Program-made: the position numbers and the translations under genes
Shown here: piece by piece, positions 8,518-16,453 of the stretch
Layout of the letters: every line of letters begins with the position of its first letter
Numbering within the stretch: the stretch's first letter is position 1
Notes under the pieces: model-generated
Seen by the model: only the letters and a program-made list of their open reading frames with translations
Database searches by the model: none
Told to the model about the DNA's origin: nothing
Source: JAIVJZ01 sp036386515
GTDB lineage: Bacteria > Acidobacteriota > Blastocatellia > Pyrinomonadales > Pyrinomonadaceae
DNA length: 64,000 nucleotides
NCBI GenBank assembly: GCA_036386515.1
Contig: DASVVO010000078.1
Location: 1-64,000, forward strand
Direction: 5' to 3'

Positions 8518-9806
8518 TCTGTTAATGCTCGTTCGACTTGCAGTTGATGCCGCTCGCGCTTGCGCCGGACGCGTTTGCGATCCGCTTCGGGCAGCGGTTC
8601 GAGCAGCGCGAAGGTGATGTTGACGGGTTGATAATTGTCTGTCCCGGCCGCTGAGACGTAGCGCGCCAGCGCACCCGTGGCCGACTTCGGCGGAGCTTCG
8701 ACGAGTTCCTGCCCCGCCAACTGCCGCGCCGCGTTCACCCCGGCGAGCCAGCCCGTCGCCACCGATTCGACGTAGCCTTCGACGCCGCTGATCTGCCCGG
8801 CGAAGTAGACCGTGGGGCGTTCGCGCATCCGCATCGTCGCGGCGAGCACGCGCGGGGCGCGTATATAAGTATTACGATGAATCTGCCCGTACTGCAAGAA
8901 CTCCGCACGTTCCAGCCCCGGAATCAAACGAATCACCCGCGCCTGTTCGCCGTAACGTAGATGATTCTGAAAGCCCACGAGGTTGTAGGCGTCGGCCATC
9001 AAGTTTTCCTGCCGGAGTTGGACGGCGGCGAACGGCTCGCGCCCGTCGCGCGGGTCGCGCAAGCCCACGGGCTTCATCGGCCCGTAGCGCAAAGTGTCGT
9101 AGCCGCGTCGCGCCAGTTCCTCGACGGGCAGGCACGCCTCGAACCAGCGCGTCTCCTCGAAGCGTTGGAGCGGCACGCTCCTGGCCTCCCTCAAGGCTTC
9201 GTAAAACACACGGTATTGTTCCTCGTCAAACGGGCAGTTGACGTAATCGTCGCCGCCCTTATCGTAGCGCGCGGCGCGAAACGCGACGGTGTAATCGATC
9301 GAATCGGCGGCGATGATGGGCGCGATGGCATCGTAAAAATAAAGCTGCCCGTCGCCCGTCAAGCGCACGATCTCCTCTGCGAGCGCGTCGGAACAGAGCG
9401 GCCCGGCGGCGATGATCACGAGCGCATCGTCCGGCACGCGCGTCACCTCTTCGCGGATCAGAGTGATGTTCGGATGCGCCTCGATCCTTTGCGTGATCAA
9501 CTCGGCGAACCGATGGCGGTCAACCGCCAGAGCGGCGCCCGCCGGAACGCGCGTCTGTGCCGCAACTTCCAACACGAGCGACCCGCCCCGCCGCAACTCT
9601 TCCTTCAACAGGTAAGGCGCGGTTCCCGGCTCGTCGGATTTCAGCGAGTTGGAACACACGATCTCGGCCAACTGCTCTGTCCGGTGCGCGGGCGTCTGCC
9701 GCACGGGACGCATCTCGTACAGGCGCACGCGCGCACCATTCCGCGCCGCCTGCCACGCCGCCTCCACTCCCGCGAACCCGCCGCCGATCACAATCACTTC
9801 ATTCAT
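8436..9806 (-). CDS. trmFO: Methylenetetrahydrofolate-tRNA-(uracil-5-)-methyltransferase
   Basis: TrmFO makes 5-methyluridine at position 54 of tRNA T-loops using methylene-tetrahydrofolate and FAD. The 456-aa product starts with the FAD-binding motif VIVIGGGFAGVEAAWQAARN and carries the family blocks AEIVCSNSLKSDEPG and GQISGVEGYVESVATG. The frame opens at a TTG (9827), but ATG 9806 gives MNEVIVIGGG, the normal family start, and avoids overlap with the gene before. The next gene (VWA-TonB) starts inside its 3' end. It is the fourth gene of a tightly packed minus-strand run that begins at 11977. Confidence 0.95.
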   Translation of the reverse strand: MNEVIVIGGGFAGVEAAWQAARNGARVRLYEMRPVRQTPAHRTEQLAEIVCSNSLKSDEPGTAPYLLKEELRRGGSLVLEVAAQTRVPAGAALAVDRHRFAELITQRIEAHPNITLIREEVTRVPDDALVIIAAGPLCSDALAEEIVRLTGDGQLYFYDAIAPIIAADSIDYTVAFRAARYDKGGDDYVNCPFDEEQYRVFYEALREARSVPLQRFEETRWFEACLPVEELARRGYDTLRYGPMKPVGLRDPRDGREPFAAVQLRQENLMADAYNLVGFQNHLRYGEQARVIRLIPGLERAEFLQYGQIHRNTYIRAPRVLAATMRMRERPTVYFAGQISGVEGYVESVATGWLAGVNAARQLAGQELVEAPPKSATGALARYVSAAGTDNYQPVNITFALLEPLPEADRKRVRRKRERHQLQVERALTEWNNWLHNLHPDDSATVLPHPPRAAGI

Positions 9807-9823
9807 TTTCTTTGTCACCCAGG

Positions 9824-10060
9824 TCAATACACGCGCCGCAACTCTTTCACCAGCGCTGTCGGCAACTCCACGGGGTAGAAGCGCGCGGCTTCAAACAAAT
9901 AATCCTCGCCGCTCTCGTCAATCACGCGGATCATGCCGTCGCCTTCGGCGGCCTCGTCAGTGATAAGTTGATATAACTTCCCCACTTCAAGCGAAGCCTT
10001 GTAACCGTCATTATTGATGCAAACGGCGTATGCCGGCGCGGGATTTCTCTTCTTTGTCAT
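9824..10060 (-). CDS. Conserved small protein, 78 aa, pair member B
   Basis: The 78-aa product begins MTKKRNPAPAYAVCINNDGY and includes the phrase RVIDESGEDYLFEA. It looks like a small beta-rich domain and resembles conserved hypothetical proteins I have seen in cyanobacteria and acidobacteria. No function is known to me. Its ATG lies 2 nt after the stop of the other 78-aa gene, and it ends 17 nt before the trmFO start, so the genes are probably co-transcribed. Two small genes set this close could be a toxin-antitoxin pair, but nothing in the sequence proves it. Confidence 0.7.
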   Translation of the reverse strand: MTKKRNPAPAYAVCINNDGYKASLEVGKLYQLITDEAAEGDGMIRVIDESGEDYLFEAARFYPVELPTALVKELRRVY

Positions 10061-10062
10061 AC

Positions 10063-10299
10063 TCAGTCGAGATAGCGTTTGATCTTATGGTCAACTCTTG
10101 CGATGCCGTGTGCTTCGTACCAGTGAATCTCCGCCAGCCTGATCCTACCACCTACAAGCTGCACGGTGGCAACGCCTTTTAGTTTACGCCAACGGCCTTT
10201 GCCATATTCGCGCCGCAAGCGAGCAAGGTCACGGATGCTTTTACCTGCGGCAATTATTTCCACCTCGTTGATTTTGCCGATGATCTTAAATTTGATCAT
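10063..10299 (-). CDS. Conserved small basic protein, 78 aa, pair member A
   Basis: This 78-aa basic protein includes KSIRDLARLRREYGKGRWRK and IRLAEIHWYEAHGIAR. The central GKGRWRKLKG stretch could touch nucleic acid. I know similar hypothetical proteins but no assigned role. It lies between the LolA-like exported protein (16 bp upstream) and the second 78-aa gene (2 bp downstream). The tight spacing and equal size suggest the two work together. Confidence 0.7.
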   Translation of the reverse strand: MIKFKIIGKINEVEIIAAGKSIRDLARLRREYGKGRWRKLKGVATVQLVGGRIRLAEIHWYEAHGIARVDHKIKRYLD

Positions 10300-10315
10300 T
10301 ACTCGTCAACGTCAT

Positions 10316-11977
10316 TCATCGCACGTCCGGCGGAGTCGGGGACGGCTGCGGCGGCGGCTCCACTTTCGCGTCGCCGACGTTGGCGCTGAAACGCTTGTAG
10401 TTGCTGTATTCGCGGATCGCGTCGAGACGAAATCCGGCGAAGAGGAAGATTTTGGCCGAGGCGTTGATCTGCTCGTAGCGCGGCAGCCAGACGCCGTCCG
10501 CGAGCCGCGTCTGCTCCAACACGACCGCCGAACCGGGACGCACCGACGCCACCAAACCGCCGCCCACTTTGAAACCTTCCGCCAGCCGCGCTTCGAGCCG
10601 CATCACCTGCATGTCCACCGGATCGATCCAGGCGACGCCCGCGAGCTTGGCGACGAACGATTCGCCGCGGTTGGCGGGCTTGAAATTGGGGCGCGGGCGA
10701 AAATCGAAGACGATGGCGTCGCGGTCTTGAAAACGCTCGCGGCGCGGGCTGACGAATTCGCAGGCGCGCAGGAAGACGCCGACACCGATCTGTTCGTCCG
10801 CCGCTTCGTCGCCTCCCGCCTCGCTTTGTTTGCGCGCGCGCTCGGCGCGTTCGCGCTCACGCTTCTCCTTGCGTTTGGCGTTGTCTGTTTCGAGCTTCCC
10901 GATCAATTCGGCGACGCGTCGTTCTTCCTTCGCCGCGCGCTCCGGCGAGAGCGGCGCGCCGTCTTCGCTGATCAACTTGAACACGCTCCCGCCGCCCGCC
11001 ACCGGGTACACTTCGCGCACGGTTCGCTTCTCTTTCTTCACCACGCCCTTGTCGTCGATCTCGCGTTCCGTCTCGGTGCGCGTGAAAGTGTAATCGCTGA
11101 CGCGCTCGTCAATCTGCCGCTGATTGCGCGCGACGGCGCGCAGCAGTTCAGAGATGTTCAGAGAAACGTCGCCCGGCGGCTCGAAGAGAGCGTCGTCCAA
11201 CCCGGTGTTGTAGCGCACGCTGTCCAGGGTCAAGGCCAGCGTCTCCGCATCGCGCGTTCCGATCTCCACCCGGTGCGGTTCGAGCAGGCCGTTTTGCGCC
11301 GCGCGATAATCTTTGTAACGGATCGTGAGTTGGCGCGACTCGTCCGTCACCTGTAAAGGCAGTTTGCTGTCCACGCCGAACCGGTAGTTCAGACGCGCGC
11401 CGTTGCGTCTGGAGAACTCGACGACGTAAGCGGGTTCGAGTTGATCGCCGCCGTCCGAGAGTTCGACCGTGCGTGCGAGCACGTCCTGTTTCTTGTAATC
11501 GACGAGACGACCGGCATCGAGCGCGGAGAGCAGCTTGGCGACGTTAGCTTCCGTGCCGGTCAGCGTTTGCAAACGGCCGCCGTCGCGTCGCAGCCAGGCG
11601 GAACGCGCGTTGGCCGCCGCGTTGGTCTCGCCGCCTTCGAGCGAGATGTCCGTGCGCGTCGCGGCCGGAAACTTAGTGAACGTGCGCGCCGTGCCCTTCG
11701 CCCCGCTCGCGCCCTGTTGCACGCTCCACACGTAAGTGGCATCGCGCACCGCGCCCTGTCGTTTCTTTCCCCCGGCGGCCTTCAAATAGTCGGCCACGAT
11801 CTTATCGGGCGAGGGCAATTTCCGCGTCCTGCTTTTTTGCGCGGCGGCATCGAACGGGCTGCCGAGCAAAGTCAGCACGACCAGCAACAGTGCGCACAAC
11901 CGGGACGGACGCGCCGCCCCGGCGGAGCGAAACTCAATCGAACCCAAGCGGACTTCTCTAACGCTGCTTTTCATCAT
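10316..11977 (-). CDS. Exported protein with LolA/RseB-like beta domains
   Basis: The 553-aa protein has an N-terminal signal peptide (hydrophobic LCALLLVVLTLLG, cleavage near DAAAQ). Two halves look like the open beta-sheet fold of LolA/LolB/RseB proteins: about 45-270 (starting LPSPDKIVADYLKAAGG) and about 300-540 (RNQRQIDERVSDYTF onward). A charged Lys/Arg/Glu coiled segment lies at about 355-390. Such proteins bind lipid or lipoprotein in the periplasm. No cysteine lipobox is seen. It is the first gene of a six-gene minus-strand run. The fold assignment is inferred from pattern only. Confidence 0.65.
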   Translation of the reverse strand: MMKSSVREVRLGSIEFRSAGAARPSRLCALLLVVLTLLGSPFDAAAQKSRTRKLPSPDKIVADYLKAAGGKKRQGAVRDATYVWSVQQGASGAKGTARTFTKFPAATRTDISLEGGETNAAANARSAWLRRDGGRLQTLTGTEANVAKLLSALDAGRLVDYKKQDVLARTVELSDGGDQLEPAYVVEFSRRNGARLNYRFGVDSKLPLQVTDESRQLTIRYKDYRAAQNGLLEPHRVEIGTRDAETLALTLDSVRYNTGLDDALFEPPGDVSLNISELLRAVARNQRQIDERVSDYTFTRTETEREIDDKGVVKKEKRTVREVYPVAGGGSVFKLISEDGAPLSPERAAKEERRVAELIGKLETDNAKRKEKRERERAERARKQSEAGGDEAADEQIGVGVFLRACEFVSPRRERFQDRDAIVFDFRPRPNFKPANRGESFVAKLAGVAWIDPVDMQVMRLEARLAEGFKVGGGLVASVRPGSAVVLEQTRLADGVWLPRYEQINASAKIFLFAGFRLDAIREYSNYKRFSANVGDAKVEPPPQPSPTPPDVR

Positions 11978-12141
11978 GTTATGTGGGACGAGAAATGCGT
12001 GCGGGCAAATGGACGCGACCGTTACCGACGCATCTTAACTTACTTTATGCCTACCGGCACAGCACACAGGTTAAGGGCGAGCGCGTTGTAGAATCGCCGC
12101 TCGCCCAATCGTTGTTTTCGAGTTTTAGTTGCCGGGAGAAC

Positions 12142-12333
12142 TCAGGAGGGTTGTCCCTCGGTCGTCTCCGAAGCGTCGGGCGGCTGCGGCACTTCCGCGT
12201 CCATCGCCGCCGCCGACTCCTGCTCGGCCTCCGGCTCGCCCTCGTGCCCCGCGCCCGCCGCGCCGCCGCGGTTCTCGGCCGCCTGCCCGCCACCCGCCGC
12301 CGTCGCCTCGCTCTCTTCGCCTTGTCCCGCCAT
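12142..12333 (-). CDS. Small acidic low-complexity protein
   Basis: A 63-aa Glu/Ala/Gly-rich reading frame starts at ATG 12333, with AAGGAG about 9 nt upstream. The composition (MAGQGEESEATAAGGG at the start) suggests a disordered acidic protein. It follows the Lys/Ala-rich basic protein on the same strand, so an acidic/basic partnership is possible. There is no recognised domain. In GC-rich DNA such frames can arise by chance; the ribosome site is the main support. Confidence 0.4.
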   Translation of the reverse strand: MAGQGEESEATAAGGGQAAENRGGAAGAGHEGEPEAEQESAAAMDAEVPQPPDASETTEGQPS

Positions 12334-12409
12334 CCGTCTCGCTCCTTCCCGGTTCGTAGCCGCCCCCTTAAAACTCCCGGCCGCGTCGCTCAAACGCGAC
12401 CCTCTAAAC

Positions 12410-13111
12410 TCAACGCCCGCCGCCCTTGCGCGTCGCTTGTTTACTACCGGCGGACTTTTTACCCGCGGAGCCGCTGCCGCCGCTGTTGTTGCCGCCGCCC
12501 GCCTTTTTGCCCGCGGACTTTTTAGCCGCGCCCTTCGCGCCCGCCGCAGACTTTTTAGACGTGCCTTTCGCGCCCGCCTTCACTCCCGACCTGGCGGCCG
12601 CACCCTGCTTCGCGCCCGACCACGTTGCGCCCTTCGCGGCCTTCTTGCTCGCGCCCTGCTTCGCACCGCCCGCCGCCGCTTGAGCTTTCCCGCCGCCCTT
12701 TGACGCCGCTGTCTGCGCGCCCTGCTTTGACGCCCCTTTCGCGCCCGCCGCTGTCTTCGCGGCGGCAACCGGCGTCTTTGCGCCCGCCGCCGCTTTCCCT
12801 GCGCCGCCGGACTTCTGCGCGCCCGCGCCGCCCGCCTGTGCGCGCGCCTTGCGACGCTTCGCGGCCGCGCGCGCCGCCTCCTTCTCCTTCTCGCGCTGGA
12901 CGCGCTCGCGCACGTCTTCCATCAACTGCTGGATGCGCTCGGCCTCTGTTTGCGGCGGGTCAAATTGATCCCCGCTCTGCCGCTGCTGGTCGCCGAAACG
13001 GTTGCGTTCCTCTTCCGTGATCGCGCCGTGGCTCTGCGTAAATTCATACTCGTTTAACTTCTGGCCGTCGATCTGATAGTTCTGTTTGTGCTTCGTTGGG
13101 TCTTTTGCCAT
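12410..13111 (-). CDS. Histone H1-like protein with Lys/Ala-rich tail
   Basis: The 233-aa product has an N-terminal part of about 85 aa (MAKDPTKHKQNYQIDGQKLN, with a glutamate/arginine-rich helix near QQLMEDVRERVQ). A long tail of Lys/Ala/Gly repeats follows (AAKRRKA, GASKKAAKGA, KKSAGKKAGG). Such tails resemble bacterial H1-like proteins and bind DNA or RNA non-specifically. The frame extends upstream to 13192, but ATG 13111 has GGGAGG about 10 nt before it and gives a proper N-terminus. It is divergent from the tRNA-Thr gene. A DNA-compacting role is inferred from composition only. Confidence 0.65.
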   Translation of the reverse strand: MAKDPTKHKQNYQIDGQKLNEYEFTQSHGAITEEERNRFGDQQRQSGDQFDPPQTEAERIQQLMEDVRERVQREKEKEAARAAAKRRKARAQAGGAGAQKSGGAGKAAAGAKTPVAAAKTAAGAKGASKQGAQTAASKGGGKAQAAAGGAKQGASKKAAKGATWSGAKQGAAARSGVKAGAKGTSKKSAAGAKGAAKKSAGKKAGGGNNSGGSGSAGKKSAGSKQATRKGGGR

Positions 13112-13151
13112 CTCTCTTTTTCGCTCCTCCCTTTCTCGTCCGAGCGTCTGC

Positions 13152-13180
13152 TTGACAGCGCGCGCCCCGCTTCGTATTCT
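13152..13180 (+). promoter_or_regulatory. Sigma-70-type promoter of tRNA-Thr
   Basis: A perfect -35 box TTGACA (13152-13157) is followed by a 17-bp spacer and a -10 box TATTCT (13175-13180). Transcription would start near 13187, about 12 bp before the mature tRNA 5' end. Spacing and position fit a strong housekeeping promoter. Confidence 0.75.
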
Positions 13181-13198
13181 TGCTCGGCACACTCGTGC

Positions 13199-13271
13199 GC
13201 CGCCTTAGCTCAGTTGGTAGAGCACCTGATTCGTAATTAGGGGGTCTGCGGTTCAAGTCCGCAAGGCGGCT
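13199..13271 (+). tRNA. tRNA-Thr (anticodon CGU)
   Basis: The 73-nt cloverleaf is complete. The acceptor stem GCCGCCT pairs with AGGCGGC, with T as the discriminator base. The D-arm is GCTC-AGTTGGTA-GAGC. The anticodon arm CCTGA-TTCGTAA-TTAGG carries CGT, and the T-arm is TGCGG-TTCAAGT-CCGCA. CGT reads ACG codons, so the amino acid is threonine. CCA is not encoded. A sigma-70 promoter lies just upstream. Confidence 0.97.
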
Positions 13272-13433
13272 TCATTTGCTTTCACGGCCTGCTTCACTTA
13301 TCTCACACAAATCGTCAAACATATTCGGCCGCTCGTTGATATAGAGCAGGGCGCATCCGCAACACGGAGTCTGCGCCCCGCTCCACGTCGAAACATCCCG
13401 CGCGTTCAAGGCTTGTGCGCGAGCGGCGTTCAA

Positions 13434-14051
13434 CTATCTCCCGCCGCGCCCTTTGCCGCCACCGCCGCCCGTCTTGGAACCGCCGGACTTCGAGCCGCCG
13501 GACTTGGAACCACCCGATTTAGAGCCGCCCTTCGCGCTGCCCGACTTCGAGCCGCCCTTCGCGCCGGACGACTTGCCCGCCGCACCTTTGCCGCCACCGC
13601 TGCCGCCGCTGCCCGCGCCGGTGGCCGACGAGGCCGTGCGGTTGATGCCTTTGCTCACGGACTTGGCCGAGCGCGACGTGGCGCGTCCCTCGCGCTCGGC
13701 GGCCGCGCCCGCGCGTTCCGTGGCCTTACCCGCCTGCCGCGCGATGCTCCGCACCGCGCTCGACGTGGACGTGGAGCCGCTGCGCCCCGTGGACGAACGC
13801 CCCGACGTGCGACCCGACTTGCTGCTTCCGCCCGGCCGCACGATGTCGCCGAGCGTCGGGCTGACGCTGCCCACCGTGTCGGCTAATGTTTCGAGCAAGG
13901 AACTGCCGAGGTTCGAGCCGCGTTCGGCCACTTCGCCCGCCACCTCCGTCACCTGATTGACCGCGCCCGTCGCGGTTTCGGTCACGGTGCTCGCCATGTC
14001 GCCGCTCGCCGCGTCCCCCTGGCGGTTAGATTGTTTACGTCTGCTTGGCAT
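13434..14051 (-). CDS. Low-complexity Gly/Ser/Lys-rich protein
   Basis: The 205-aa product begins MPSRRKQSNRQGDAASGDMA. Next comes a Ser/Thr/Val-rich amphipathic part (about 20-75, TETATGAVNQVTEVAGEVAE), an Arg/Ser segment, and a tail of GGSKSGGSKSGG repeats ending in KGRGGR. ATG 14051 has GGAGGAGAG about 6 nt upstream, a very good ribosome site; the frame runs open to 14105. No domain is recognised. With the H1-like gene on the other side of tRNA-Thr it forms a pair of basic disordered proteins, possibly stress-related or nucleic-acid-binding; this is a guess. Confidence 0.65.
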   Translation of the reverse strand: MPSRRKQSNRQGDAASGDMASTVTETATGAVNQVTEVAGEVAERGSNLGSSLLETLADTVGSVSPTLGDIVRPGGSSKSGRTSGRSSTGRSGSTSTSSAVRSIARQAGKATERAGAAAEREGRATSRSAKSVSKGINRTASSATGAGSGGSGGGKGAAGKSSGAKGGSKSGSAKGGSKSGGSKSGGSKSGGSKTGGGGGKGRGGR

Positions 14052-14481
14052 GATTCTCTCCTCCCGTGTGTGTCGAGTTGAATGAACTAAACCCGCTCGG
14101 TTCAAGGCGAAATAAACAACCTTGCGCCCTCTGTAATTTTCAATTTCACTTTAGAGCGTTATCGCTTGCCTTGAGATTTACATGATGTGCGGCGCACGCG
14201 TCAATCAGAAAGTGCTTGACGTGTGCGCCCTTGAGGCTCGATGCGGCTCCCGGTGTGCGCGCGGCGCAAGTAACGTAAACGAACGTTCGCGCCCGCGGTC
14301 TGTACGGGTTTGTGCGAACGAGACAGACGCGCGGCGGCTTTTCGCCCGCATTCAACCCGCGCGCTCGCTGGCACGGTCTTTGCCAATTTATGCCGAGGAT
14401 AACCAAACTGAACATGCCTGGCGCGGACGAACGCCCGCGTGGCGTCTTTTGCGAATCAGAATTATTGAAGGAGTTAAATTG
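14052..14481. other. Divergent intergenic region
   Basis: This region lies between two genes pointing away from each other and must hold both promoters. An AT-rich stretch (about 14106-14160) is the likely promoter of the Gly/Ser/Lys-rich gene. AAGGAG at 14468-14473 is the ribosome site of the PfpI-like gene. The PfpI frame stays open upstream to 14182, but the residues there have no domain character. No other gene is visible. Confidence 0.45.
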
Positions 14482-15579
14482 ATGACGAAGCAGGAAAGCG
14501 CGACGAAGCGGGTCGCCATTTTGATCGAGAACCACGTCGAGGACAGCGAGTTTCTCATTCCTTATAACGCGCTGCGGGAAGCGGGCGCGGAGGTGACCGT
14601 GCTCGGGTCGCGCGTCAACGAAAAATATCAGGGCAAGCAGATGAAGCTCTCGATGGAGGCCGACCGGACGACCACCGATGCGCTCGCCGAAGAGTTCGAC
14701 GCCGTCGTCATCCCCGGCGGCATGGCTCCCGACAAGATGCGCACCAACATGAAGACCGTCCGCTTCGTGCAGGACGCCGTCGAGCGCGGCAAACTCGTGG
14801 CCGCCGTCTGCCACGGCCCGCAAGTGCTGATCGAAGGCGACCTCCTGCAAGGCAAACGCGCCACCGGCTTTCGCGCCATCCGCAAGGACATGCAGAACGC
14901 CGGCGCAAACTACGAAGACGCCCCGCTCGTGCGCGACGGCAACCTGTTCACGTCGCGCCGTCCGGGCGACGTGCCCCTCTTCACGGCCGCCATCCTGCGT
15001 CATCTCGGACTCGAAGGCGCATTGAAAGAGCCGCTGCCGGATGAAGCGAACCTGTCGGCCGACTGGTGGAAGCTGGCCGAAGGCTGGGGCGGTTCGACGA
15101 AGGCCGAGATCGTTGACGGCATCAACACGGCGATTCGCGGCGAGCGTTACGCCTTGACGGCCTTCGAGCACTACGCCGAGAAGGCCACCGCCGCCGACCT
15201 GCGCGCCGCCTTCACGGAAATCCGCGCCGACAAGGAACGCCACGTGGCCGCGCTCGAAGCGCGTCTCGCCGCGCTCGGCGAGAAGGAGTCGTTTCAGGCG
15301 GCGGGTAGCGGCGCGTGGGCGACGCTCAAGAGTTGGCTGCAATCGAGCGACGACATCGCGCTCATGCGCCGCGCCATCGGCGACCTGCAAACCGGCGTCG
15401 TCGATTCGTTCAACCTCGCCAACAGTTTCACCGACCCGGCGACCGCGCAAATCTTCGACGACATCAGCGTGGACATCGCCAGAAATGAGCAGCGCATCGC
15501 AGACCTCTATCACGCGCACCCCGGCAACCGGAAACCGGACGCCGCCACGCCCTCAACCGGCGCGGCCGTGAGCGCGTAA
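14482..15579 (+). CDS. DJ-1/PfpI-domain protein fused to a ferritin-like domain
   Basis: The 365-aa protein has two parts. Residues 8-185 are a DJ-1/PfpI domain with the nucleophile elbow AAVCHGPQVL (C110-H111) and upstream acid residues at E20-E23. These proteins act as glyoxalase/deglycase-like stress enzymes or proteases; the exact reaction is unclear. Residues about 205-335 are helical and look like a ferritin-like four-helix domain of the PA2169/DUF2383 kind (AFEHYAEKATAADLRAAF, ERHVAALEARLAAL). AAGGAG sits 8 nt before ATG 14482. Fusion of the two stress domains is unusual. A strong bidirectional hairpin follows. General stress protection is inferred. Confidence 0.8.
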   Translation: MTKQESATKRVAILIENHVEDSEFLIPYNALREAGAEVTVLGSRVNEKYQGKQMKLSMEADRTTTDALAEEFDAVVIPGGMAPDKMRTNMKTVRFVQDAVERGKLVAAVCHGPQVLIEGDLLQGKRATGFRAIRKDMQNAGANYEDAPLVRDGNLFTSRRPGDVPLFTAAILRHLGLEGALKEPLPDEANLSADWWKLAEGWGGSTKAEIVDGINTAIRGERYALTAFEHYAEKATAADLRAAFTEIRADKERHVAALEARLAALGEKESFQAAGSGAWATLKSWLQSSDDIALMRRAIGDLQTGVVDSFNLANSFTDPATAQIFDDISVDIARNEQRIADLYHAHPGNRKPDAATPSTGAAVSA

Positions 15580-15604
15580 GAACAAAGCGGCCGACAGCAA
15601 ACGA

Positions 15605-15661
15605 AAAGGCGAAAGAGGAGTAAGGAAGCCTACGAGCTTTCCTTACTCCTCTTTCGCCTTT
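15605..15661. terminator. Long hairpin between the PfpI-like gene and lexA
   Basis: The arms AAAGGCGAAAGAGGAGTAAG and CTTACTCCTCTTTCGCCTTT pair almost perfectly, extended by GGAAGC against GCTTTCC with one bulge. The stem starts with A-runs and ends with T-runs, so it works as an intrinsic terminator in both directions for the convergent genes. Confidence 0.8.
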
Positions 15662-15685
15662 CTGCTTGCTCGCCGTTAGCTTGGC

Positions 15686-16312
15686 TTACGCGGCCGGGCG
15701 CAAGAGGCCGCGAAAGATGCCCTGCACCTGTACCTGCGCGGCGGGCAGGCGGATGGGAGCGAGTTGGGAATTGGCGGGGCGCAGTTCCACTTCGCGGCCG
15801 AAGCGGTGGAGCCGTTTGAGCGTCGCGCCGGAGCCTTCGACGAACGCGACGACGATCTCGCCGTCGCGCGCCTCGACGCGATTTTCGATGAGGGCGATGT
15901 CGCCGTCGCAGATGTGCTCGTCAATCATGGAGTCGCCGGAGACGCGCAGGGCGTAGACGCGTTCGGGACGCACGCGCCCCAAAAGGAAACGCGGCACGCC
16001 GATGGTTTCGCCGTTGTCGTCAACCGTCTCCAGGGGCGCGCCCGCCGCGACGCGGCCGAGCAACCGCACCTCGCACACGCCGTCGCCCGCCGCTTCTTCA
16101 ACATGGACGTTCAACCCGAACGAGCCGTTCGTGTGGCTGCGCGCGAGCAGGCCGCGCTTCTCCAACGCTTCGATGTGCTTGGCGATGGTGGCCTTCGAGG
16201 AGATGCCGAAGTGGCGCGCGATCTGCGCGTAAGAGGGTTCGTACCCGTGCCGCTCGATAAAGCGTTGGATGTAGTCGAAGATTTCCTTCTGGCGTTGGGT
16301 ACGGGGTTGCAT
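15686..16312 (-). CDS. lexA: LexA repressor
   Basis: LexA represses SOS genes and cuts itself when RecA filaments form. The 208-aa product has an N-terminal winged HTH (1-65, starting PRTQRQKEIFDYIQRFIE). The self-cleavage site A90-G91 lies in GRVAAGAPLE. The serine-lysine dyad is S128 (SGDSMID) and K166 (ATLKRL). Length fits the family. The gene follows the POT transporter on the same strand, but a 141-bp gap with a possible operator suggests its own promoter. It converges on the PfpI-like gene, with a terminator between. Confidence 0.95.
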   Translation of the reverse strand: MQPRTQRQKEIFDYIQRFIERHGYEPSYAQIARHFGISSKATIAKHIEALEKRGLLARSHTNGSFGLNVHVEEAAGDGVCEVRLLGRVAAGAPLETVDDNGETIGVPRFLLGRVRPERVYALRVSGDSMIDEHICDGDIALIENRVEARDGEIVVAFVEGSGATLKRLHRFGREVELRPANSQLAPIRLPAAQVQVQGIFRGLLRPAA

Positions 16313-16332
16313 GAAGCTATCGTTCCTTTCAA

Positions 16333-16353
16333 ACGCGGGCGAGATTCCCGCGT
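16333..16353 (-). promoter_or_regulatory. Inverted repeat before lexA, possible operator
   Basis: ACGCGGG and CCCGCGT are exact inverted 7-mers with a 7-base spacer, 20 bp before the lexA ATG. LexA genes usually repress themselves, and the operator sequence varies among phyla. This dyad does not match the E. coli or Bacillus SOS boxes, so it is only a candidate. Confidence 0.3.
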
Positions 16354-16453
16354 CTCTTCCATCTCTCGCCGCTTCCGGCGAGGGCGTACCGGATTCTAAA
16401 GTCGCCCTCGCCGCAGCGTCAAGCTATTACTCGATTTCGCCCGCCCGTCGCCG

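Noticed and set aside
13152..13271. tRNA-Thr as an integration site of a mobile element
   Set aside because: No integrase, no repeated tRNA 3' end and no foreign composition next to it.
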